Below are positions 8,121 through 16,443 of a stretch of DNA of 55,066 bases, in pieces (positions within the stretch are counted from its first letter, which is position 1; each line of letters opens with the position of its first letter). The notes below the pieces were generated by a model. The model saw nothing but the letters and a program-made list of their open reading frames with translations, made no database searches and was not told where the DNA came from. The stretch covers positions 1 through 55,066 of the forward strand of contig CALXDC010000013.1 of assembly GCA_944386975.1 (NCBI GenBank). Direction: 5' to 3'. The translations under genes were made by a program, and so were the position numbers. The stretch is from an uncultured Oscillospiraceae bacterium. GTDB taxonomy: Bacteria > Bacillota > Clostridia > Oscillospirales > Oscillospiraceae.

Positions 8121-8627
8121 ATGGACGGAAAGGAGCGGCGGAAGGCCATTTTGGAGGAGCTGAAGGGCGGCGGCCGGCCGGTGAGCGCCTCGGCCCTGGC
8201 CCGGCGGCTGGGGGTGAGCCGGCAGATCATCGTGGGGGACGTGGCACTGCTCCGTTCCGCCGGAGCGGCGATCGCCGCCACTCCCCGGGGCTATATGCTT
8301 CAGGAGGGGGAGACGGGGCTGCGGCGGCAGGTGGCCTGCCGACACACCGCCGGGGAGATGACGGCGGAGCTGTACGCCATGGTGGACAACGGCTGCACCG
8401 TGGTGGATGTGATCGTGGAGCACCCGGTGTACGGCCAGCTCACCGGTGGCCTTCAGCTCAAAAGCCGGTATGACGTGGACCGGTTTGTAGAGCGCTCCCG
8501 GGGGGTGTCGCCTCTGTCCCTTCTCACCGAGGGGGTCCACCTCCACACCCTCCTCTGTCCCGACGAGGCCGCTCTGGAGCGGGTGCGGGAGGCCTTGCGG
8601 GAGCTGGGCATTCTGTTTGCCCCCTGA
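8121..8627 (+). CDS. niaR: NiaR-type niacin-responsive transcription repressor
   Basis: The 168-residue protein has an N-terminal winged helix-turn-helix (RRKAILEELKGGGRPVSASA through SRQIIVGDVALLRSAG, residues 5-50) and a C-terminal 3H domain, named for conserved histidines seen here near HTAGEM, EHPVYG and EGVHLHTL. In Firmicutes this architecture is NiaR (YrxA), which binds nicotinic acid and represses NAD synthesis and niacin uptake genes. No such target gene is adjacent, so regulation would be in trans. The start at 8121 is preceded by a GGGAG site with somewhat long spacing; the ATG at 8082 lies at the promoter. It is a one-gene unit. Confidence 0.85.
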   Translation: MDGKERRKAILEELKGGGRPVSASALARRLGVSRQIIVGDVALLRSAGAAIAATPRGYMLQEGETGLRRQVACRHTAGEMTAELYAMVDNGCTVVDVIVEHPVYGQLTGGLQLKSRYDVDRFVERSRGVSPLSLLTEGVHLHTLLCPDEAALERVREALRELGILFAP

Positions 8628-8644
8628 GCACCGGAAAACCCGTC

Positions 8645-8711
8645 GCAACCACCGGTTGCGGAAAGTTCCAGCCACGGATGGTTGCGCGCAACCGCCTCCG
8701 CTTGGTAGGAT
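8645..8711 (+). promoter_or_regulatory. Promoter with two inverted repeats ahead of the XRE gene
   Basis: Two inverted repeats share the half-site GGTTGC: GCAACC-acc-GGTTGC at 8645-8659 and GGTTGC-gc-GCAACC at 8680-8693. The second overlaps a candidate -35 (TTGCGC, 8682-8687), with TAGGAT (-10) at 8706-8711 after 18 bases. This arrangement suits a repressor operator, probably for the XRE protein encoded downstream. Confidence 0.55.
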
Positions 8712-8750
8712 ACGAGCAGAACAAAACCAGATGAAAGGAGGCGTTTTCCC

Positions 8751-9440
8751 GTGACATTAGGGGAAAAGATCTACTATTATCGAAAGAAAAACAAGATGAG
8801 CCAGGAGGAGCTGGCCGCTGCGGTGGGGGTGAGCCGGCAGGCGGTGAGCAAGTGGGAGCTGGGGGAGGCCACCCCGGAGGTGGAGAAGCTGCTGGGCCTG
8901 GCCCGGGCCTTCTCCGTCACCACTGACCAGCTCCTCAGCCCGGAGCCCCCGGAGGAGCCGCAGGCGGAGGACCCCCTCCGCTATCACATTCCGAGAGAAG
9001 AGGAGCGGCAGTCCCGGCGGCCGGAGGGGAGCGGCTACCCCGAAGAGGAGCTGCGCCGGTACGGCAAGCGCCTGGGTGGCCTCATCCGCCGGAAGGGCTA
9101 CATGGCGGGGTACATCCTGTCCCTCTACGGCCTGGGGCCTTTTATCGTGGGCCTGCTCTTCACCGTGGTGGCCGGGCAGATGGGCCGGACGGCCAGCGCC
9201 ATGATGACCGGCCCGTGGAGCACGGGGGGCTTTGATTTTTCCTCGAGCGAAGTGAACGGGTACATCTGGACCTCCGGGGCCATCGACGGCTTTTCCGCCG
9301 TGACCGGCCTGGCCCGGACCATCGGCATCCTTATCATGGTGGTGGGACTTGTCATGATGGTGGGGGGCGTGGTGCTGGCCCAGGTGCTGAAGCGGAAGAG
9401 CGTCCGGCAGGAGGCGGAAAAAAGGGAAAACGGGGATTGA
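8751..9440 (+). CDS. XRE-family regulator with C-terminal membrane segments
   Basis: The 229-residue protein starts with a helix-turn-helix of the XRE/Cro type (IYYYRKKNKMSQEELAAA then VSRQAVSKWE, residues 7-40). A charged, proline-rich linker follows to about residue 115. Two hydrophobic spans come next (about 118-145 and 183-212), with a glycine- and serine-rich loop between them. The C-terminus is highly charged. Membrane-linked XRE proteins of this kind are common in Clostridia, but their signals are unknown. The start is GTG 8751 with AAAGGAGG about 9 bases upstream. Inverted repeats in its promoter suggest autoregulation. Confidence 0.75.
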   Translation: MTLGEKIYYYRKKNKMSQEELAAAVGVSRQAVSKWELGEATPEVEKLLGLARAFSVTTDQLLSPEPPEEPQAEDPLRYHIPREEERQSRRPEGSGYPEEELRRYGKRLGGLIRRKGYMAGYILSLYGLGPFIVGLLFTVVAGQMGRTASAMMTGPWSTGGFDFSSSEVNGYIWTSGAIDGFSAVTGLARTIGILIMVVGLVMMVGGVVLAQVLKRKSVRQEAEKRENGD

Positions 9441-9509
9441 CTTTCCCGGAATCTGGTGTACAATGATTCGGACAGGTGTCTTGACACCTGCCCGAATGCT
9501 TTGTATGAG
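9437..9509 (+). promoter_or_regulatory. Promoter(s) and palindrome ahead of the PTS IIC-like gene
   Basis: TTGACT and TACAAT, 16 bases apart (9437-9464), form a good promoter that begins at the XRE stop codon. Just downstream is a perfect inverted repeat, CAGGTGTC-TT-GACACCTG (9473-9490), which could be an operator at the start of transcription. A second TTGACA-17-TATGAG pair (9481-9509) lies within and after the palindrome but would leave almost no leader. Confidence 0.6.
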
Positions 9510-9520
9510 AGGTACCTGAC

Positions 9521-10627
9521 ATGTCGAACGCATCTGCACAAGGGGGCTTCCGGGCCTTTCTGCGCCGCAAGAACATCATCATTTCCGCCAAGCGCTACGG
9601 CATCGACGCCCTGGGGGCTATGGCCCAGGGCCTGTTCTGCTCGCTGCTCATCGGCACCATTCTGGACACCCTGGGGGACCAGCTGGGGCTGGAGGCTCTG
9701 GTGACGGTGGGGGGCTACGCCTCGGCCATGAGCGGAGCGGCCATGGCGGTGGCCATCGGCTACGCCCTCCAGGCGCCGCCGCTGGTGCTGTTCTCCCTGG
9801 CCACGGTGGGCTATGCCGCCAACGCTCTGGGCAGTACCACCCTGGCGGGAAAGCCGGGAGCCGGAGGGCCTCTGGCAGTGCTGTTCATCGCGGTGATCGC
9901 CGCAGAGCTGGGGAAGGCGGTGAGCAAGGAAACCAAGGTGGACATCCTGGTGACGCCCCTGGTGACCATTCTGGTGGGCGTGGGCCTGTCCGCCTGGTGG
10001 GCGCCTGCCATCGGAACGGCGGCCTCGGCGGTGGGAGACTTCGTGAAGTGGGCCACGGTGCTCCAGCCCTTCTGGATGGGGATTCTGGTGTCGGTGGTCA
10101 TCGGCGTGGCCCTGACGCTGCCCATCTCCTCGGCGGCCATCTGCGCCGCCATCGGCCTCACCGGACTTGCCGGCGGGGCGGCGGTGGCGGGGTGCTGCGC
10201 CAACATGGTGGGGTTTGCCGTTTTGTCCTTCCGGGAGAACCGGTGGGGGGGCCTTGTCAGCCAGGGCCTCGGCACCTCCATGCTGCAGATGGGGAACATT
10301 GTGAAGAATCCCCGGATCTGGCTTCCGGCGATTCTGACCTCCGCCATCACCGGGCCTCTGGCCACCTGCGTGTTCCATCTGGAGATGAACGACCCGGCCT
10401 CCGGGGTGGCCTCCGGCATGGGCACCTGCGGCATGGTGGGGCCCATCGGGGTGTATACCGGCTGGGTCAACGACGTGGCCATGGGGGTGAAGGAGGCCGT
10501 CACTGCCTTCGATTGGGCGGGGATGATTCTCATCTGCTTTGTGCTGCCCGCCGTTTTGACCTGGCTGTTTGGACTGTTTTTCCGGAAGATCGGCTGGATC
10601 AAGGAGGGGGATCTCACCCTCAGCTGA
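9521..10627 (+). CDS. PTS system IIC-like membrane protein (PfoR family)
   Basis: The 368-residue protein is almost wholly hydrophobic, with about nine or ten predicted membrane segments, and resembles the PTS_EIIC_2 family whose best-known member is PfoR of Clostridium perfringens. Typical features are the N-terminal KRYGIDALGAMAQGLF, glycine-rich segments such as GLTGLAGGAAVAGCCANMVGF and a late GMGTCGMVGPIG. No IIA or IIB partner genes are adjacent, so it may be a stand-alone transporter or membrane regulator; the substrate is unknown. The ATG has a modest GAGAGGT site 7 bases upstream. A palindromic candidate operator lies in its leader. Confidence 0.8.
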   Translation: MSNASAQGGFRAFLRRKNIIISAKRYGIDALGAMAQGLFCSLLIGTILDTLGDQLGLEALVTVGGYASAMSGAAMAVAIGYALQAPPLVLFSLATVGYAANALGSTTLAGKPGAGGPLAVLFIAVIAAELGKAVSKETKVDILVTPLVTILVGVGLSAWWAPAIGTAASAVGDFVKWATVLQPFWMGILVSVVIGVALTLPISSAAICAAIGLTGLAGGAAVAGCCANMVGFAVLSFRENRWGGLVSQGLGTSMLQMGNIVKNPRIWLPAILTSAITGPLATCVFHLEMNDPASGVASGMGTCGMVGPIGVYTGWVNDVAMGVKEAVTAFDWAGMILICFVLPAVLTWLFGLFFRKIGWIKEGDLTLS

Positions 10628-10716
10628 GGGAGGCCATGCCGTCGGAACCGGCAGCATTTGACCGACCCTGCTATGGAACGAGCAAAAAATATCCCATCTC
10701 CGTCGGAAGAAAAAAA

Positions 10717-10746
10717 CGCCCGGACAATTTGTCCGGGCGCTTTTTT
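10717..10746. terminator. Bidirectional terminator between convergent genes
   Basis: A perfect 11-bp stem (CGCCCGGACAA / TTGTCCGGGCG) is flanked by A6 on the left and T6 on the right, so it can stop the PTS IIC-like transcript and the leftward ygeY transcript. Confidence 0.9.
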
Positions 10747-10863
10747 CTGGCGAAGGGCTGGGTAGAGACGGCGGCACCGTGGCTGCCGCCCTCTTTTGAA
10801 TTGCCCGCCGCCGTTCTCTTTTCCTGGAAAAACGCACATCTCTCATGACGTATTATTGGACGC

Positions 10864-12039
10864 TCACCGGCACAGGTTGCGCAGGATGCCCTCAAAGCCC
10901 CGGCAGGCTCGGGTGAGCTGGTCGATCTCAATGTACTCGTCCACCACATGGGCCAGACTCTCCAGAGAGGGGCCGAAGCCCACCGTGGGGATGCCCGCCT
11001 CTCCGCAGAAGGAGCTGCCGTTGGTACAGAAGGAGAAGTGGGAGAGGGGCGCGTCGATGCCCGCCTCCCGGAGACCCGCCAGGGCCTTCACCACCAGCTC
11101 GTCGTCCTCCTTCAGCGCCCAGGCGGGGAAGAACCGCTTGGCCGCAATGGTGTCGCCGGTCCAGCACTTCTCGCTGCCCTCCGCCAGATAGACCCGGGCC
11201 TTCAGCTCCGGAATCCGCTCCTTCACCCGGTCGATGGCCGCCTGGACGGGAGCCAGCACAGAGGCCTCCGTCTCGCCCACCAGGGTGCGGCGGTCGAAGG
11301 TGGCCCGGCACAGGCCCGGCACCACGGAGGCACCGGGGTAGGGGGAGGAGACAATGTCCGTCAGCTCCAGAATGCCCCTGCCCAGCATGGGGTGGGTGGG
11401 AGGTTGGATGTTCCGGATCTCGTCAATGACGGCGCACATGTGGTAGACGGCGTTGACCCCCTTCTCCGGGTTGGAGGAGTGGCAGGTGACGCCCTCGGTC
11501 TCCACCACCACCTCCGCACGGCCCCGCTGGCCGATCTTCAGAGTGGTGGAGGTGGCCTCGCCGATGATGACAAAGTCGGGGTGAGTGTTTTTCACAACCT
11601 CCCGGGCGGAGATGCCCTCGAAGCACTCCTCGTGGACGGTGCAGCTGACACAGACCTTTCCGGCGAAATCCTTGCCGGTATCCTCGGCGAAGTGGGCGGC
11701 GGCGGAGATCATGGCGGACACGCTGCCCTTCATGTCGGAGGCGCCCCGGCCATAGATCTTCCCGTCCGCCACCTCGGCGCCGTAGGGGTCGTGGGTCCAC
11801 TGGGAGGGGTCGGAGATGGGAACGGTGTCGATGTGGCCGTCCATCACCACCGTCCTGCCGGGCCGCTTGCCCTGGATGGTGCCCACAATGCTGCCGTAGC
11901 GGTCGATCTCCACCTGGTCGAAGCCGTAGGACTGCATGGTCCGCTCAATGCAGCGGACCACCTGCTCCTCCTGGCCGGAGAGGCTGGGCAGCTGCAGCAA
12001 CTCCCGGCAGAACGCCACCAGGCGCTCGTCTCTGTTCAT
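10864..12039 (-). CDS. ygeY: YgeY-type M20 hydrolase (selenium metabolism-linked family)
   Basis: The 391-residue protein is a peptidase-M20-fold hydrolase with the metal-site order DGHIDTVP, GRGASDMKGS, HEECFEG and a late TNGSSFCGEAG. Together these match the YgeY family, which in Escherichia coli sits with diaminopropionate ammonia-lyase, hydantoinase and selenium-linked purine genes. Its exact substrate is unproven. I chose ATG 12039 with AAGGAGGT 10 bases upstream; the longer GTG frame overlaps that site. The gene follows the hydantoinase by 32 bases, and the same pair is adjacent in E. coli (ygeY-hyuA). The two may degrade a cyclic ureide through its N-carbamoyl product, which is an inference. 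Confidence 0.85.
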   Translation of the reverse strand: MNRDERLVAFCRELLQLPSLSGQEEQVVRCIERTMQSYGFDQVEIDRYGSIVGTIQGKRPGRTVVMDGHIDTVPISDPSQWTHDPYGAEVADGKIYGRGASDMKGSVSAMISAAAHFAEDTGKDFAGKVCVSCTVHEECFEGISAREVVKNTHPDFVIIGEATSTTLKIGQRGRAEVVVETEGVTCHSSNPEKGVNAVYHMCAVIDEIRNIQPPTHPMLGRGILELTDIVSSPYPGASVVPGLCRATFDRRTLVGETEASVLAPVQAAIDRVKERIPELKARVYLAEGSEKCWTGDTIAAKRFFPAWALKEDDELVVKALAGLREAGIDAPLSHFSFCTNGSSFCGEAGIPTVGFGPSLESLAHVVDEYIEIDQLTRACRGFEGILRNLCR

Positions 12040-12071
12040 AATAGAGGTGACCTCCTTCACACACAGTGGGA

Positions 12072-13439
12072 TCAGAGCTGGTTCTTCCCGCGGGGGATGA
12101 ACTGTCCGGCGTTCTCCAGGACCACCGCGCCGTTCTCCACCGCAAGGGCGCCCCGGAGAAAGACCTTCTCCACCCGTCCGGCGCAGCGGAGACCCTCGTA
12201 GGGGCAGTAGTCCACGTTCATCAGTTGGTCGGCGGCGGTGAGGAGGGTCTCGCCCTCGGGGTCATAGACCACGATGTCGGCGTCGCTGCCGGGAGCGATG
12301 ACCCCCTTCCGGGGCCAGCAGCCGTAGAGTTTGGCGGGGTTCTCGCTGAGGACGCGACACATGTCCCCCAGGGTAATGCGGCCCCCCGCCACCCCGGCGG
12401 AGTAGAGGAGGATGCCCCGGGACTCCACGCCGGGCAGTCCGCCGGGAATTTTGGTGAAGTCCTCCCGGCCCATCTCCTTCTGCTGGAGGGTGAAGGAGCA
12501 GTGGTCGGTGGAGACGGTCTGGATCTCGCCGTTCCGGAGGGCCTCCCACAGGGCCTCCTGGTCCGCCTTCTTCCGGATGGGAGGGGCGCAGACAAACTGG
12601 GCGGCGTCCAGGTAGTCGGGGGCGTCGTAGACGCTGTCCTCCAAAAGGAGGTAGTGGGGGCAGGTCTCCACATAGACGGTCTGGCCCCGCTTCCGGGCGG
12701 CGCGGACCTCCTCCATGGCCTCCTTGGTGGAGAGATGGACGATGATCACCGGGCAGTCGGCTACCTGGGCCATGCGGAGGAGGTGGCTCACCGCCTCAGC
12801 CTCCAGGGGATTGGGCCGGGTGCGGGGATGGGAGGAGGGACCCATGGCCCCCTTGGTCTTGGCGTCGGCAATGAGGGCGCCGATAACGCCGTGGTTCTCG
12901 CAGTGGACCCCGGCGATACCGCCCACTTCCTTCAGACGGAGGAGGGCCTCATACATCTGGTCCTCGGGAATCATCATGGCGGGGTAGGTCATGTACATCT
13001 TGAAGGAGGAGACGCCCTCCTCTATCATCTCGCCCACCTCCCGGCGGATGGTGTCGTTCCAGTCGTCGATGGTCATGTGGAAGCCGTAGTCACAGGAGGT
13101 CTTGCCGTCGGCCTTTTTGTGCCAGCGGGCAAGGCCGTCGTGGAGGGTGTCCCCCTTGTCGGGAGCGGAGAAGTCCACCACCATGGTGGTGCCGCCCCGG
13201 AGGGCCGCCCGGCTGCCGGTGGCAAAGTCGTCGGCGGTGATGGTATTGGCCACCTCCAGGTCGAAGTGGGTGTGGGCGTCGATGAAGCCGGGGAAGAGGA
13301 GCTTGCCGGTGCAGTCCACCACCCGGTCCCCCTCCAGGCCGTTGCCCACGGCCAGGATTTTCTCGCCGTTGAGGAGAACGTCGGCCTGAATGGCCCCATA
13401 GCCGGAAACCACCCGGCCGCCTTTGAGCAATGTTTTCAT
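12072..13439 (-). CDS. D-hydantoinase / dihydropyrimidinase family cyclic amidohydrolase
   Basis: This 455-residue cyclic amidohydrolase of the urease superfamily opens hydantoin or dihydropyrimidine rings. It has the first metal motif DAHTHFD, the carboxylated-lysine segment SSFKMYMTYP, the later histidines in VIIVHLS and CPHYLLLE, and the metal aspartate in VSTDHCSF. The ATG at 13439 has AAGGAGG just upstream; an upstream in-frame extension lacks family similarity. It is the first gene of a two-gene unit with ygeY and has its own promoter. In E. coli the matching gene is hyuA (ygeZ), a phenylhydantoinase; the natural substrate here is unknown. Confidence 0.9.
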   Translation of the reverse strand: MKTLLKGGRVVSGYGAIQADVLLNGEKILAVGNGLEGDRVVDCTGKLLFPGFIDAHTHFDLEVANTITADDFATGSRAALRGGTTMVVDFSAPDKGDTLHDGLARWHKKADGKTSCDYGFHMTIDDWNDTIRREVGEMIEEGVSSFKMYMTYPAMMIPEDQMYEALLRLKEVGGIAGVHCENHGVIGALIADAKTKGAMGPSSHPRTRPNPLEAEAVSHLLRMAQVADCPVIIVHLSTKEAMEEVRAARKRGQTVYVETCPHYLLLEDSVYDAPDYLDAAQFVCAPPIRKKADQEALWEALRNGEIQTVSTDHCSFTLQQKEMGREDFTKIPGGLPGVESRGILLYSAGVAGGRITLGDMCRVLSENPAKLYGCWPRKGVIAPGSDADIVVYDPEGETLLTAADQLMNVDYCPYEGLRCAGRVEKVFLRGALAVENGAVVLENAGQFIPRGKNQL

Positions 13440-13518
13440 GGTGTTCCTCCTTGATCGAGTCGGTAGGGCGTGAGATGCGGGGCGAAGGCCCTGCTCCATC
13501 CCCTTGTTTGATGAGTTG

Positions 13519-13547
13519 ATTATAGCATAGCCTTTGGGAGATGGCTA
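13519..13547 (-). promoter_or_regulatory. Promoter of the hydantoinase-ygeY operon
   Basis: On the minus strand a perfect TATAAT (-10) lies 17 bases from TAGCCA, a weak -35 (4 of 6). Confidence 0.6.
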
Positions 13548-13631
13548 TGGTTTTTGTTCTCCCGGGTCCGGAGATACACACTTTTTTTCACCAGCGGGGA
13601 AGGGCGCTCCAAGTGGGAAGCGCAGGGGTGA

Positions 13632-13670
13632 AAAATAACAGCGCGCGGAGGAAAAAGTCCTCCGCGCGCT
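13632..13670 (-). terminator. Terminator of the pheS-pheT operon
   Basis: A 13-bp stem (AGCGCGCGGAGGA with its complement, loop AAAAG) at 13640-13670 is followed on the minus strand by GTTATTTTTC. It lies about 80 bases after the pheT stop. The rest of this 313-base gap holds only the hydantoinase leader and promoter. Confidence 0.85.
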
Positions 13671-13752
13671 CAGTTTGCCGAAAAAGAGGTGGTATCCACT
13701 TTGCGGCAGGAATCCAGTCCGCTGCCGGCAGGATCTGACTTGCGGGGCGGCG

Positions 13753-16443
13753 TTACCGCAGAACGGCCCCCAGCTCCTTCTCGAGAGTCTCCAGAATACT
13801 CTTCACATCAGCATCCGCTTCTTCGCTGGTGAGGGAGCGGTCGTCGGAGCGGAGCACCAGGTTGAAGGCCACGGACTTCTTCCCCTCGTCGATGCCCTTG
13901 CCTCGATAGATGTCGAAGAGTTTGACCTCCTTGAGAAGGCCCTTGGCCCCCTTGCGGATGGCGTCCTCCAGGGCCCCCACAGTGACCTTCTCCTCACACA
14001 CCACGGCGATGTCCCGGGTGACGGCGGGGAACTTGGGCAGGGGCACATACTCGGGGTCGGGGCCCTGGCTGCAGAAGAGCTGGCCGAAGTCCAGCTCGGC
14101 GCAGTAGAAGGCGGCGTCCACGCCGTAATTCTGGGCCACCAGGGGATGGATCTGGCCCAGCACGCCGATGCGGCGGCTGCCGGCGTACACGTCGGCCACC
14201 CGGCCGGGGTGGTAGGAGGGATTGGGCAGGCAGGGGATCTCAAAGTGGACGTCCTCCGCCCGGATATCCTTCAAGATGGCCTCCACGGCCCCCTTCAGGG
14301 CATAGAAATCCATATCCTCGCCGTAGGCCCCCATGGAGAGAACTTTGTTTTCCACAGCCAGACCGTCCTCACCGCCGGGGAGGTAGATGCGGCCCACTTC
14401 GTAGAGCTTCACGTTCTGGTTGCGGTAGTTGTAGTTCCGGGTCAGAATCTCCAGCATGGAGGGGAGGACGGTGGTGCGCATGATAGAGGTGTCCTCGCCC
14501 AGGGGGTTCAAAATCTTGAAGGACTGGCGGCGGACGTCGCCGGCGTCCCAGCGGATCTTGTCGTAGCAGGTGGGGGAGATGAAGGAGTAGGTGATGATCT
14601 CATCGTAGCCCATGGCGCGGCACACGGCCCCCAGCTTCCGCTCCAGCTTCTCCTCCTCAGAGAAGCCGCCCAGAGTGGTCTGACCCCGCATGAGGGTGGT
14701 GGGGATGTTGTTGTAGCCGAAGAACCGGGCCACCTCCTCGGCCAGGTCCGCCATGCCGACCACGTCGCCCCGCCAGGAGGGCACGGTAACAGCGTCGCCC
14801 TCCACCAGGAAGCCCAGCTTCCGGAGGATGACCACCATCTCACTCTCGGGGATCTCGGTGCCGAGGAGGTCGTTGATGCGCTGGGGTTCCAGCTTCAGCA
14901 CACGGGGCTGGGGCACGCAGTTGAGGACGTCAATGACGCCGTCCAGCACCTCGCCGGCCCCCAGCAGCTCCACCAGCTCGCAGGCCCGGTTGACGGCGGG
15001 GAGGGTGTTGAGAGGATCGAGGCCCTTCTCAAATTTGGCGCTGGCCTCGGTGCGCATGCCGAGGGCCAGGGCGCCCTTCCGGATGCAGGTGCCGTCGAAG
15101 CAGGCGGACTCGAAGACCACATCCACGGTGTCGTCCACGATCTCGCTGTTGAGACCGCCCATGATGCCGGCGAGGCCCACGGCCCGGGTGTCGTCGGCGA
15201 TGACCAGGTGATTGGCGGTGAGGACATGCTCCTTGCCGTCCAGGGTGGTGAGCTTCTCGCCCTCCTCGGCCCGGCGGACCACGATCTTGCCGCCCTTCAC
15301 ATAACGATAGTCAAAGGCGTGCATGGGCTGGCCGTACTCGAGCATGACGTAGTTGGTGATATCCACGATGTTGTTGATGGGGCGGACGCCGCTGGAGCGG
15401 AGCCGCTCCCGCATCCACTTGGGAGAGGGGGCGATCTTCACGTTGCGAACCATGCGGGCGGTGTACCGGGGGCAGAGGTCCTCGGCAGGGGTCTCCACAT
15501 CCAGAAGCTCCGTCAGTACGCCGTCGCCGCCGCCCTGCACTACGGGCTCGTGGAGAGAGAGGGGGGCGTCGAAGGTGGCGGCCACCTCCCGGGCCAGACC
15601 GATGACGGAGAGGCAGTCGGGGCGGTTGGGGGTGATCTCGAACTCCACCACGTGGTCATCGGCGCCGATGACGGGCTTGATGTCGTCGCCGGGCTTGCAG
15701 TCCTCGCGGAGAACGAAGATGCCGTCGGGGATGCAGTGGGGGAACTCGGCCTGCTGGGCGTGGAGGTCCTCCAGCGTGCAGACGATGCCCGCCTTGGTGT
15801 TGAAGGCCACCATGTCGCCTTCATGGATGTTCTGGCAGGGGGTATCCGCCTCCGCACTGCCGCCGCCCAGGTCCAGGGCGACATGGAAGGTCCCGTCGGC
15901 CAGGGCCTCACAGGCCGTCACCTTGGCGGCCAGAACGGGCCCGTAGATCTTGTGGCCGGGCTGGACATCGGCGGGGATAGAGGGCTTGTCCTTCTCCAGG
16001 GGGTGGTAGTCGTTGAGGAGGGCGGCGGGGGTGATGACGGCGTAGGGGAAGTCCCGCTCGTCCAGGCTCAGCTCCTTGAGGGAGCAGAGCATGCCGTTGG
16101 AGAGGACGCCCCGGAGCTTGCCTTTTTCGATCTTCTTGCCGCCGGGGAGGGTGGACTTGTGGAGGGCCACAGGTACCAGGTCGCCGGTGTGGATGTTCCA
16201 GGCGCCGGTGACGATCTGGACGGGCTCCGGCTGGCCTACATCCAGCTGGCAGACCCACATATGGTCGGAGTCGGGGTGGCGCTCCATGGAGGCGATGCGG
16301 CCTACGACTACGTTGGAAATCTCTTCGCCCAGGTCATGGGTCAGCTCCACCTTGGAGCCGGAGAGGGTCATGGCCTCGGCAAAATCCTTATCGTTGGCAT
16401 CAACGGACACAAACTCGCTGAGCCACTTGCGAGATAAATTCAT
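13753..16443 (-). CDS. pheT: Phenylalanine--tRNA ligase beta subunit, enlarged
   Basis: The beta subunit pairs with PheS to charge tRNA-Phe and edits mischarged tyrosine. Domains seen are the N-terminal tRNA-binding OB fold (about 40-135), the B3/B4 editing domain (FEITPNRPDCLSVIGLAR onward), B5, the catalytic-like core (NPLGEDTSIMRTT) and the C-terminal ferredoxin-fold anticodon domain (LPKFPAVTRDIAVV). At 896 residues it is roughly 90-100 longer than the usual bacterial 795-810. The extra length is at about 135-238 and repeats the OB fold: NIHTGDLV/NIHEGDMV and GMLCSLKEL/GIVCTLEDL can be aligned in order. The start is ATG 16443 with AAGGAG upstream. It is the second gene of the T-box controlled operon. 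Confidence 0.95.
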   Translation of the reverse strand: MNLSRKWLSEFVSVDANDKDFAEAMTLSGSKVELTHDLGEEISNVVVGRIASMERHPDSDHMWVCQLDVGQPEPVQIVTGAWNIHTGDLVPVALHKSTLPGGKKIEKGKLRGVLSNGMLCSLKELSLDERDFPYAVITPAALLNDYHPLEKDKPSIPADVQPGHKIYGPVLAAKVTACEALADGTFHVALDLGGGSAEADTPCQNIHEGDMVAFNTKAGIVCTLEDLHAQQAEFPHCIPDGIFVLREDCKPGDDIKPVIGADDHVVEFEITPNRPDCLSVIGLAREVAATFDAPLSLHEPVVQGGGDGVLTELLDVETPAEDLCPRYTARMVRNVKIAPSPKWMRERLRSSGVRPINNIVDITNYVMLEYGQPMHAFDYRYVKGGKIVVRRAEEGEKLTTLDGKEHVLTANHLVIADDTRAVGLAGIMGGLNSEIVDDTVDVVFESACFDGTCIRKGALALGMRTEASAKFEKGLDPLNTLPAVNRACELVELLGAGEVLDGVIDVLNCVPQPRVLKLEPQRINDLLGTEIPESEMVVILRKLGFLVEGDAVTVPSWRGDVVGMADLAEEVARFFGYNNIPTTLMRGQTTLGGFSEEEKLERKLGAVCRAMGYDEIITYSFISPTCYDKIRWDAGDVRRQSFKILNPLGEDTSIMRTTVLPSMLEILTRNYNYRNQNVKLYEVGRIYLPGGEDGLAVENKVLSMGAYGEDMDFYALKGAVEAILKDIRAEDVHFEIPCLPNPSYHPGRVADVYAGSRRIGVLGQIHPLVAQNYGVDAAFYCAELDFGQLFCSQGPDPEYVPLPKFPAVTRDIAVVCEEKVTVGALEDAIRKGAKGLLKEVKLFDIYRGKGIDEGKKSVAFNLVLRSDDRSLTSEEADADVKSILETLEKELGAVLR

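Noticed and set aside
13675-16437. A 920-codon open frame on the plus strand
   Set aside because: It is the antisense shadow of pheT. Its composition (Gly, His, Val, Leu-rich) is typical of the reverse frame of GC-rich genes and it has no motif.
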